Positions 1-6,203 are shown, counted from the first letter of the stretch. The stretch is 6,203 nt of DNA from Chitinophagales bacterium (GCA_020631175.1 JAHDHT010000230.1:1-6203); one strand, 5' to 3'. The notes: generated from the letters alone by a model not told the origin. A program made the numbers and translations.

Positions 1-106
1 ATACATCACCTGTTTCGCCGTCTGTTACGGTTCCTGTGACTGTTTGGGCGGATAATGAAAGGGTGAAGAATGATAGGATTACTAATACGAGTAAATTTTT
101 CATCAT
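1..106 (-). CDS. N-terminus of an exported protein, probably a SusC/TonB-dependent outer-membrane receptor (partial)
   Basis: Only the first ~35 codons lie in the window; the gene runs off the left edge. The translation begins MMKNLLVLVILSFFTLSLSA and continues QTVTGTVTDGETGDV. The first part is a classic Sec signal peptide: a lysine, a hydrophobic stretch of about 15 residues, and a likely signal peptidase I site after SLSA. The Q-T-V-x-G-x-V-T-D stretch just after the cleavage site is the opening strand of a carboxypeptidase-regulatory-like (CarboxypepD_reg-like) domain. In Bacteroidota this domain most often opens SusC/RagA-type TonB-dependent receptors, which import glycans or other large nutrients across the outer membrane. 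Other exported proteins can carry the same domain, so the receptor call is an inference. Two adjacent ATG codons (104-106 and 101-103) could start it; no Shine-Dalgarno decides between them. It is divergent from the sugar symporter at 282, which fits an uptake locus. Confidence 0.7.
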   Translation of the reverse strand, partial: MMKNLLVLVILSFFTLSLSAQTVTGTVTDGETGDV

Positions 107-281
107 GTGCTAGTTAATTTTAGCTTAATATTACCAAATTTTTTTGAGTTGAAGGGTGTAGTTATGCATTTCTAATTTATATATATGTTAATGTGTGTGC
201 TATTAGAAATCCATTTTTACTTGTCATTATTCTATTCAATTTAACTATTGAAGCAGCTATATTCTTTCTTATCTTGTAGCC
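107..281. other. A+T-rich divergent intergenic region
   Basis: These 175 bases separate the receptor-like gene (minus) from the symporter gene (plus) and must hold both promoters. The region is very A+T-rich, with an alternating TA run near 179-186 and a T run at 139-145. No ORF or RNA structure is convincing. On the minus strand, bases 142-135 read AAAATTTG, one mismatch from the Bacteroidota -7 element TAnnTTTG, but no TTG-type -33 element stands at the right distance. On the plus strand I found no good match. An in-frame TGA at 249-251 limits how far upstream the symporter could start. Confidence 0.5.
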
Positions 282-1646
282 GTGAATGAAACTTCAATTC
301 AACGGCCCGACTGGAAAATCATTTTGATATACGCTTTAGGTCAGTTTGGTTGGTCTTTGTGCGCTTATGGAGGAGCAATGTTGATCCCGTATTTCTATAT
401 GCCACCGGAGACGGCAGATAAAGTAATCTTCCCAACCTACATTTTTCAGGGGGCTTTATTTGGAGTAATTACTGTGATTGGTTTATTAACTTTATTTGGA
501 AGGATTTTCGATGGAATTACCGATCCGCTTATAGCGAACTGGTCCGATCGATGGAAGAGTAAGTTTGGCAAAAGAAGGCCCTTTATGTTGGTAGGGGCGA
601 TTCCATTTGCGGTGTTCTCTGTTTTGATGTTTGTGCCTTTAGTTGATGGTGAGCATTGGATGAACGGGGCGTGGTTGGCTTTCTGTGTGCTGGCTTTCTT
701 TCTTTTTATGACGATCTACGTTACCCCTTTTACAGCGTGGATGTCTGAATTAGGACATGATTCAAAACAGCGTTTGAATATTGCTACTGCTATTTCAGTG
801 ACCTGGGCTTTAGGTTTTGGTTTTGGAAATTCTGTTCATTTTTTTCAGGGGCTTTTTGAAGCTTCTATGACTGCGACAGCCGCTTTCCAAACTACAATGA
901 TATTATTTGCAGGTATTTCATTGTTCTTTATGTTGCTTCCTGTCATTTTTATTAATGAAAAGAAATATTCATTACCGGGTGAGACCAATGATTCTGCATT
1001 TAAAGCAGCGGCACAGGTATTTAAAGATGCTAATTTCAGAGTTTTTGCACTATCGGATTTTATGTATTGGATGGCGATGACAGCAATTCAATTAGGGATT
1101 CCTTATTACGTTACTGTTCTGTTTCAGCTGGAAAAAGAAACGGCTACCCTCTATATGACCATTTTATTTGCAGTTAGTTTTTTATGTTATTTACCGGTAA
1201 ATATTCTTGCACGTAAATTGGGGAAACGGAAACTGGTTCTATTCTCTTTTATAATTTACTCTTTGGTTTTTATAGCGATTTTGCTAACTGATTTTCTTCG
1301 GATGGATGCTTCAACCTACATGACGATAGTGTGTATTGTTGCAGCTATTCCAATTGCTGTTTTTGGGATTTTGCCGAATGCAATTATTGCTGATCTGGCG
1401 GAAAAGGATTCAAGACAAAGTGGTGAAAATAAATCGGGAATGTATTTCGGGATGCGAATGCTTGTGATGAAGCTTGGAATATCTGTGACTAATTTTGTAT
1501 TTCCGGCTTTACTAATTTTAGGAAAGAGTGTAGATAACCCTTTTGGTGTTAAAATGAGTGCATTGTTTGCTATGGTAGTTTGTATACTTGGAATGATCAT
1601 ATTTTTAAAATACAAAGATGTTGATCTCAACAATGAAAATGAGTAA
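282..1646 (+). CDS. GPH-family (MFS_2) cation:sugar symporter
   Basis: This is a 454-residue inner-membrane protein with about twelve hydrophobic helices, the usual length for glycoside-pentoside-hexuronide:cation symporters, which couple sugar uptake to H+ or Na+. The family signature lies at residues 73-100: R74, D77 and the T80-D81-P82 triplet, then D89-R90, ending in G96-K97-R98-R99-P100. A second signature, around residues 363-399, runs from PNAIIADLAEKD into the G-x-Y-F-G stretch and K397. By eye-alignment to MelB recalled from memory, D77 and D81 match the cation-site D55 and D59, and K397 matches K377. The sugar-site D19 and D124 fall at S25 and V147, so the substrate probably differs from melibiose. 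The start is GTG at 282; the next in-frame ATG (378) would delete the first helix, and an in-frame TGA lies at 249-251. The TPR gene follows after 3 bases. Substrate unknown. Confidence 0.9.
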   Translation: MNETSIQRPDWKIILIYALGQFGWSLCAYGGAMLIPYFYMPPETADKVIFPTYIFQGALFGVITVIGLLTLFGRIFDGITDPLIANWSDRWKSKFGKRRPFMLVGAIPFAVFSVLMFVPLVDGEHWMNGAWLAFCVLAFFLFMTIYVTPFTAWMSELGHDSKQRLNIATAISVTWALGFGFGNSVHFFQGLFEASMTATAAFQTTMILFAGISLFFMLLPVIFINEKKYSLPGETNDSAFKAAAQVFKDANFRVFALSDFMYWMAMTAIQLGIPYYVTVLFQLEKETATLYMTILFAVSFLCYLPVNILARKLGKRKLVLFSFIIYSLVFIAILLTDFLRMDASTYMTIVCIVAAIPIAVFGILPNAIIADLAEKDSRQSGENKSGMYFGMRMLVMKLGISVTNFVFPALLILGKSVDNPFGVKMSALFAMVVCILGMIIFLKYKDVDLNNENE

Positions 1647-1649
1647 TTA

Positions 1650-2513
1650 ATGGAATCAAAAGATCGGGCATATCAATTAAATTTACTCATTAATTCAGGT
1701 AAGCTTCAGGAAGCCTTATTTAAAACTTTAAAAGCTAAAGAGCTATACGAAGAGGATACTATAGATTATGCTAATATAATTGTTGTACTAGGTAATATTT
1801 ACAATGCCATAGGTATGTATACAATTGCAGTTGACTTTTATAAATCTGCATATAATACATTTCGGAAGTATAATGAGCAAACCGGATTAAATGCTTTGAA
1901 ATTTAACATTGCTCTTGCATTATCAAAAACGGATCAAAAGCAAAAAGCTTTTGAAATGATTAGTGAGGTAACGGAAAATCTGGATCAATTCAACGAACAT
2001 GCCCGTTTTATTATATTATTAAGAAAGGCGGATGTTTTAAGTGATCTTGGAAAGATAGAAGAAGCTACGGAGATTTATTCTGATCTATTAGAAAAGACTC
2101 TACATAATGTCAAAATTTTCATTAATGTTAAATTGAATTTTGCTATTCATTTGAAGAATTATGGAAAGAATATAGCAGCAAAATCTTTATTTTTGGAATC
2201 AATTGCTTTAGCTAAAAAAGATGGAGAAGTAAATCAAATTGCCCATTGTGAAATGAACTACTGGGCTTATCTAATGGAAAATGGTTCTTTTGCGGCAGCG
2301 GAAAAGGGATTACTTCAATCAATTGAATTTTTAGATGAACATAATTTAGATCATTTAAAATTAGATGTCTACAATAACCTTATTCGAATCTATGAAAGTA
2401 ATGGTAGTAAAGAAAAACAATTGGCGATTATGATGAAATATGAGCAAATTAAAAATTCTTTCCAGACTGAAAAAGATAATTTACTTTTGGCATTAAAGGA
2501 TATAAATATTTAG
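1650..2513 (+). CDS. TPR-like helical repeat protein, function unknown
   Basis: This 287-residue protein has no signal peptide or membrane segment, so it is probably cytoplasmic. It is built of helix-turn-helix units resembling tetratricopeptide repeats, roughly at residues 40-73, 81-115, 119-152, 161-190, 200-232 and 236-270. The clearest unit is 119-152, with the pattern A-D-V-L-S-D-L-G-K-I-E-E-A and then a Y in the second helix; 40-73 (L-G-N-I-Y-N-A-I-G-M-Y) is also good. The others are degenerate. Such folds bind peptides or partner proteins. No enzymatic, DNA-binding or HTH domain is visible; a TPR sensor without an output domain is possible. The ATG lies 3 bases after the symporter stop codon, so the two genes are very likely cotranscribed and possibly translationally coupled. 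Its stop codon overlaps that of the convergent lipoprotein gene. By eye it is more A+T-rich than the symporter gene. TPR-like call fairly sure; role unknown. Confidence 0.75.
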   Translation: MESKDRAYQLNLLINSGKLQEALFKTLKAKELYEEDTIDYANIIVVLGNIYNAIGMYTIAVDFYKSAYNTFRKYNEQTGLNALKFNIALALSKTDQKQKAFEMISEVTENLDQFNEHARFIILLRKADVLSDLGKIEEATEIYSDLLEKTLHNVKIFINVKLNFAIHLKNYGKNIAAKSLFLESIALAKKDGEVNQIAHCEMNYWAYLMENGSFAAAEKGLLQSIEFLDEHNLDHLKLDVYNNLIRIYESNGSKEKQLAIMMKYEQIKNSFQTEKDNLLLALKDINI

Positions 2514-2899
2514 CTACACCAGCGTTTTCCCCATGAGGTATGTCCTCTGCCTTTATAACATTTTCTGCTTTTTTTAATTTCTTCGACGATCCATTTTCCA
2601 TTTAACATTTTTGCTTTCATTACAATTTTCAATGCTTTTTGAGAATCGTCTTTTAAATTATCATGAATTAAAATTGCTTTCCATTTATTTTGACCTAATT
2701 CTTTTGTTTGGATGCTAATATCGGCTTTCCCTTCTCTGGATGGATAGTTGTAATAAAACTCAATCAATTCTTTTGCAGATTGAATATCTGTTTTCATTTC
2801 TATTTTTTGATTGAATTTGTTGGTATCAATCGTTTCGTATTGATTGACACAAGCGCTTAGTGATGAAATAATCAATATCAGGACTACTAATTTTTTCAT
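2510..2899 (-). CDS. Small lipoprotein with a two-cysteine C-terminal motif, function unknown
   Basis: This 129-residue protein begins with a lipoprotein signal peptide: two lysines, a hydrophobic run, and the lipobox L-S-A-C with the acylated cysteine at residue 17. The residues after Cys17 (VNQYETID) lack the dense acidic run of Bacteroidota surface-export signals, so I infer a periplasm-facing anchor rather than surface display. The mature part alternates helix (about 38-51) and strands, with an N-G-K-W-I-V-E-E-I stretch at 100-108 that resembles NTF2-like folds; this is a weak impression. The tail has C114 and C128 framing a basic G-R-G-H-T-S-W segment, and these could form a disulphide outside the cytoplasm. 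The gene starts 3 bases after the helicase stop codon, suggesting cotranscription, although the proteins act in different compartments. Its stop codon overlaps that of the opposing TPR gene. I do not recognise a named family. Confidence 0.75.
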   Translation of the reverse strand: MKKLVVLILIISSLSACVNQYETIDTNKFNQKIEMKTDIQSAKELIEFYYNYPSREGKADISIQTKELGQNKWKAILIHDNLKDDSQKALKIVMKAKMLNGKWIVEEIKKSRKCYKGRGHTSWGKRWCS

Positions 2900-2902
2900 T
2901 GT

Positions 2903-5900
2903 TTAATTTAAAGGTGACTCAGAAATTTCTTGTTCAATTAATTCTTCGTTTACTGTATCCTCAGAAAGTTCAACTGAATCTCTGTAATTATTTTTTACAA
3001 AAGAACACCATCTGCAATACGGGTCTTTGCATTCACCGGAAAATTCTTTGTTTTGAATGCCTTGCCAGGCCGATTTAATCTGATCTTTTAATAAGTCTTC
3101 ATCTTCTTTAGTTATTATAACTGATTTTTTGGTCAGCTTTTTTTGTGTATCTGCTTCAATAAAATCGAATTCTGTACTTTTTACTTTCCAGTTATTTCTC
3201 GGGTCAGCATCAATTAATATTTTATAAAAGACACCTTGCCTCCATAAATCTCCACCTAATTCCTCCCAGGTTTCCGGAGCATCACTATTTTTCCATTTTT
3301 CTTCGGGCAAAGGAGGCGAAAATTTATTCTTATTAAATTTTCCTGATTTGTAATCAACCACGTTAACATCATTGCCATCAAATTCCATTTTATCAATCGC
3401 TCCCTTTAATGGAATGTCTTCGAAAACAACATTTCTTGCCTGATATTCGAGCGTGATTATTTTGTGCTGTTTCCATTCTTCTATGTATTTGTTATAGTAT
3501 AGCTCTAAATGGTGATAACCTTGTTTTTCTTTTTCTTCATACTGCTCTTCTGTGAATTTTGCTTTATGCGCTTTCATTTGAAGCTTGAATAATTTTTGCA
3601 AATCTTCCAGATCTCCGAATTTATTATCAGGATGATCTTTCATCGCTTTGAAATAATTTTCAAGCGTTTTATGCATTACATTACCATAAGTCAATGCTTC
3701 ATTCATGGCAGCAGGTGCTCTTAGAATAGTATTGAAATAAAAGTTTTTAGGACATTTTAAATAGCTGGTAAGATGTGTTACACTTAGAACATATTTTTGC
3801 AATACTGCTTCGATCATTTGATCATCAATGGTTTGAATATCCGGAGTCGGAGCTTCTTCAAGTATGTTCATTTTAAATTCTAAAATATCATCTTCTTCCA
3901 GCATTATATTTTTTTCGACGATATCATCTTTTGCAATTTTCATTTCTTCAACGAAAGTACTTGCAACCTGTTCTTTATCGTTTGCATTACGCTGAGGGTA
4001 ACACATGTAGAGATGTTCTTCTGCACGTGTAGCGGCAACGTAAAACAATCTTCTTCTTTCTTCAATGATATTATCGGAACTGTTACTTGCAATTAAATTC
4101 GAAGGAAGTTTATATGAAGTATTTGGTCCTCTTGATTTTTCCCATTGATTAGGAACAGTATCTAAAATAAAAACGTGTTTAAATTCTAATCCTTTTGATC
4201 CATGTGCTGACATAAACCATACACCATTCGGGTCACCTGAAATTTGCTGGATACTTAATGGCAATTCATTATCCTGCATTTTAAGAATGTCGTTAATCAG
4301 GCTGGTTAATTTTAATCTTGGTTTTCTTTCTGCTGCATCTTTTACAAAGTCGAAGAAGGTTGTTAACTCCTTCATTAAATTTCTTTTATCCGGATGATTC
4401 ATTACATATCCAAGCATACCGGATTGCGTGATTACTTTTTCAACCAGTATGGGAACCGTTACGTTTCTGATTTCTTTAATCCAGTATTCATAAAAATCAC
4501 CTGCTCTGTTCAGGTTAGCCATCTGTTCTGCCTGATAGTTGTTCTGGTCTGCAAACATATCCATCTGCAGTTTGGCACTTTTCTTTTGTAATTCAACTCT
4601 CCAGCGTGCTTTATAATTGGTTCTTAAATCATAAGCCAGATTAGCTATTGTTAAGGCATCGATTTCGAACCATGGGAAATGTAGTGTTTCAAATATTAAA
4701 TCATTTCTACTATGAGGTTCATTAGATTCATCAGCTATTAAACGCAGCATATCCAATAGCTGATTAATTAATACAGATTGAAGAATGTCTTTTTTCTTCT
4801 TTGTTTGAAACGGGATTTCTTTGAGTGCAAAATACTTACAAATATCTTCTGCTGATTTATGTTTGGCATATATTACAGCAATTTCTTTTAATGCCGTTCC
4901 TTCATTTTTGAGTCGTTCAATTTCTTTGGCAATATGCACTGTTTGATGCATTGCATTCGGATAAATTCTTACTTCGGGTTTTGCCTGACTATTTATCCTT
5001 TCTTCTCTACCGGCGGTTAAATTTTTTGTTAAGCCCGGTGTGTCATTGATTAATCGATCTTTATTTTCTTCGATTAGTCTTTTTGAAATATTTAAAATAG
5101 ATTGTGTACTGCGGTAATTTTTCTCAAGGGTAATAATGCTGAGATAATCTTTATACTTTTTCTTAAAGTCTCCAATGTTTGAAACACTGGCTCCCTGAAA
5201 ACGGTAAATAGATTGATCATCGTCTCCAACCACAAAAACATTTGGGTTCTCAAAAAAGTCTATCAATTGATACAGTAATGCATTTTGCGCACCATTGGTA
5301 TCCTGATATTCATCTACAAGAAAATAATGATAACGTTCCTGGTAGGAGCGAAGTAAGTCTTCATGTTCAGGATCTGCAAATTTATCCAGCACCCATTTGA
5401 TCATGTCATTATAATCGTATCTGCCTTTTTTTTGCAGAAGTGTATTATACGTTTCAAATTCTTCTACTGCCGCTTTTAATTGCCGCATTGGTTTTAAAAC
5501 TTTCGTTTCATAATCCGGTTTATAACTGTCTTTTGGTCTTACCGTACCATCTTTAGCTTTGTAATCTCGTTTGTATTTCCAGGCAGGATTATCACTTTCT
5601 CGTTTAATGTATATATCAATACTATCTATTATCTTTTTTGGAGACCAGTTTTCTCTTTTCATTTTTGAAAAGAGATCTTTAAGTCGGGGCATTTCAAAAT
5701 ATTTCCCTCTTCCCCATTTTCTTAAGGGATGTTGACTGTCGAAACCATTTATTATTTCATTATATAAATCAATTTCTTCTAATTCATTGAGTGTGTTTAA
5801 TTCTGTATGTCCGAATAAAGCCGGGTTGTCTTTAATAACCTGATTTGTAAATGAGTGAAAAGTATGTACATCTATTTTATAGGCTTCAGGACCAATAAAA

Positions 5901-6142
5901 TCTAATAGTCGTTTCCTCATGGCAACAGTACCTGCATCGGTAAATGTCAGACATAAAATATTCTCCGGACCGGAGTCTGTTTTTTGTAAAATATTTCCAA
6001 TTCTGGCAGCGAGGATTTGTGTTTTTCCTGTACCTGGCCCGGCTATTACGAGTACCGGTCCTTCAATGGTTTCTACTGCTGCTCTTTGTTTTTCGTTGAG
6101 TTGTTCTAGTGCTTTAAAGTAGGCTTGGTTAAAATCTTTCAT
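2903..6142 (-). CDS. UvrD/Rep-family (SF1A) ATP-dependent DNA helicase fused to a RecB/Cas4-type PD-(D/E)XK nuclease
   Basis: The 1079-residue protein should unwind DNA 3'-5' with ATP and cut it with its C-terminal nuclease, as AddA/RecB/AdnB enzymes do at double-strand breaks. Helicase motifs occur in order: Q motif at Q19; Walker A AGPGTGKT at 34-41; motif II DEYQD at 277-281; motif III GDDDQSIYRF at 306-315; motif IV with Y343-R344; motif V HGSKGLEF at 647-654; motif VI with the arginine finger R706 in YVAATRA. Residues ~110-240 and ~400-640 fit the 1B and 2B insertions. After an acidic linker (~736-785) comes the nuclease (~786-1050): H824, D917 (GAID), D930 and K932 (VVDYKSGK), and QxxxY at Q969/Y973. 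Four cysteines (797, 1038, 1043, 1046) suggest a 4Fe-4S cluster. The tail after R1054 is acidic without K or R. ATG at 6140-6142 precedes the Q motif at the expected distance. Both active sites look intact. Neither an AddB nor an AdnA partner is visible. The lipoprotein gene follows 3 bases downstream. Confidence 0.93.
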   Translation of the reverse strand: MKDFNQAYFKALEQLNEKQRAAVETIEGPVLVIAGPGTGKTQILAARIGNILQKTDSGPENILCLTFTDAGTVAMRKRLLDFIGPEAYKIDVHTFHSFTNQVIKDNPALFGHTELNTLNELEEIDLYNEIINGFDSQHPLRKWGRGKYFEMPRLKDLFSKMKRENWSPKKIIDSIDIYIKRESDNPAWKYKRDYKAKDGTVRPKDSYKPDYETKVLKPMRQLKAAVEEFETYNTLLQKKGRYDYNDMIKWVLDKFADPEHEDLLRSYQERYHYFLVDEYQDTNGAQNALLYQLIDFFENPNVFVVGDDDQSIYRFQGASVSNIGDFKKKYKDYLSIITLEKNYRSTQSILNISKRLIEENKDRLINDTPGLTKNLTAGREERINSQAKPEVRIYPNAMHQTVHIAKEIERLKNEGTALKEIAVIYAKHKSAEDICKYFALKEIPFQTKKKKDILQSVLINQLLDMLRLIADESNEPHSRNDLIFETLHFPWFEIDALTIANLAYDLRTNYKARWRVELQKKSAKLQMDMFADQNNYQAEQMANLNRAGDFYEYWIKEIRNVTVPILVEKVITQSGMLGYVMNHPDKRNLMKELTTFFDFVKDAAERKPRLKLTSLINDILKMQDNELPLSIQQISGDPNGVWFMSAHGSKGLEFKHVFILDTVPNQWEKSRGPNTSYKLPSNLIASNSSDNIIEERRRLFYVAATRAEEHLYMCYPQRNANDKEQVASTFVEEMKIAKDDIVEKNIMLEEDDILEFKMNILEEAPTPDIQTIDDQMIEAVLQKYVLSVTHLTSYLKCPKNFYFNTILRAPAAMNEALTYGNVMHKTLENYFKAMKDHPDNKFGDLEDLQKLFKLQMKAHKAKFTEEQYEEKEKQGYHHLELYYNKYIEEWKQHKIITLEYQARNVVFEDIPLKGAIDKMEFDGNDVNVVDYKSGKFNKNKFSPPLPEEKWKNSDAPETWEELGGDLWRQGVFYKILIDADPRNNWKVKSTEFDFIEADTQKKLTKKSVIITKEDEDLLKDQIKSAWQGIQNKEFSGECKDPYCRWCSFVKNNYRDSVELSEDTVNEELIEQEISESPLN

Positions 6143-6149
6143 GATCGTA

Positions 6150-6157
6150 TAAAGATA
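6150..6157 (-). promoter_or_regulatory. Possible -7 promoter element of the helicase gene
   Basis: Read on the minus strand, these bases are TATCTTTA, one mismatch from the Bacteroidota primary sigma -7 consensus TAnnTTTG. They end 7 bases before the ATG, which would give a very short leader. I see no TTG-type -33 element at the usual spacing upstream, so this is a weak candidate and could be chance in A+T-rich DNA. Confidence 0.2.
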
Positions 6158-6181
6158 AATTATTTGGGGCGGAAATTATTT
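6157..6181. repeat. Perfect 9-base direct repeat upstream of the helicase gene
   Basis: AAATTATTT occurs at 6157-6165 and again at 6173-6181, separated by the G-rich spacer GGGGCGG. Each copy is itself a small dyad (AAAT-T-ATTT), with centres at 6161 and 6177, 16 bases apart. The pair lies 15-39 bases upstream of the helicase ATG and abuts the possible -7 element. That position would suit a regulator-binding site, but the repeat is short and A+T-rich, so only its presence is certain; the role is inference. Confidence 0.45.
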
Positions 6182-6203
6182 AGGTAGCACGGTACTTTGT
6201 AGC

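Noticed and set aside
179..186. Alternating TA run as a simple-sequence phase-variation tract
   Set aside because: It is very short and expected by chance in such A+T-rich intergenic DNA, with no clear link to a promoter spacer.
1316..1633. 105-codon minus-strand ORF
   Set aside because: It lies wholly opposite the 3' part of the symporter gene, whose family motifs and helices are clear; the minus-strand translation has no recognisable domain.
2535..2547. Hairpin GAGG-TATGT-CCTC, followed further on by a T run near 2569-2576, as a terminator for the TPR gene
   Set aside because: The stem is only 4 base pairs, the T run is more than 20 bases away, and the stretch is inside the lipoprotein coding region.
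4394..4591. 65-codon plus-strand ORF
   Set aside because: It is antisense to the 2B region of the helicase gene; no supporting motif or start context.
5919..6122. 67-codon plus-strand ORF
   Set aside because: It is antisense to the Walker A region of the helicase and shows no domain; a shadow of the conserved coding strand.
2903..6142. Phage-defence system such as Gabija, or a Cas4-containing CRISPR locus
   Set aside because: The helicase is too long for GajB, there is no GajA-like nuclease beside it, and there are no CRISPR repeats or other cas genes. The Cas4-like part is the usual C-terminal nuclease of an AddA/AdnB-like enzyme.

Overview
The window is A+T-rich bacterial DNA that reads most naturally as the chromosome of a Bacteroidota member, perhaps Cytophagales-like. 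The signs are a SusC/TonB-receptor-style N-terminus (signal peptide, then a QTVTGTVTDG carboxypeptidase-regulatory-like motif), no clear Shine-Dalgarno sequences, a GPH-type sugar symporter beside that receptor, and a one-chain UvrD helicase/PD-(D/E)XK nuclease. The placement is inferred from gene style, not from a marker gene.

Layout, left to right. Positions 1-106 (minus) hold the first ~35 codons of an exported protein, probably a TonB-dependent outer-membrane receptor, running off the left edge. A 175-base A+T-rich gap separates it from a divergent plus-strand pair: a 12-helix GPH-family (MFS_2) cation:sugar symporter (282-1646, GTG start) and, 3 bases on, a cytoplasmic TPR-type helical protein of unknown role (1650-2513). 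Facing them is a minus-strand pair: a large helicase-nuclease (6142-2903) followed after 3 bases by a small lipoprotein (2899-2510). The two pairs converge so tightly that the stop codons of the TPR and lipoprotein genes overlap. The last 61 bases are the helicase upstream region and contain a perfect 9-base direct repeat next to a weak promoter-like element.

How the genes fit together. The left part looks like the edge of a nutrient-uptake locus: an outer-membrane receptor divergent from an inner-membrane sugar symporter. Aligned by eye to the melibiose carrier MelB as I remember it, the symporter keeps both cation-site aspartates but lacks the two sugar-binding aspartates, so its substrate is probably not a melibiose-like galactoside. 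The right part is a DNA end-processing or repair enzyme with all SF1A helicase motifs and a complete RecB/Cas4-type nuclease site with four cysteines. It resembles the AddA/AdnB class and has no visible partner subunit here.

I see no RNA gene, insertion sequence, CRISPR array or broken gene. The content is mostly core-genome in character. The points most worth checking are the cysteine spacing in the nuclease, the cysteine-rich tail of the small lipoprotein, the repeat upstream of the helicase, and the changed sugar site of the symporter.
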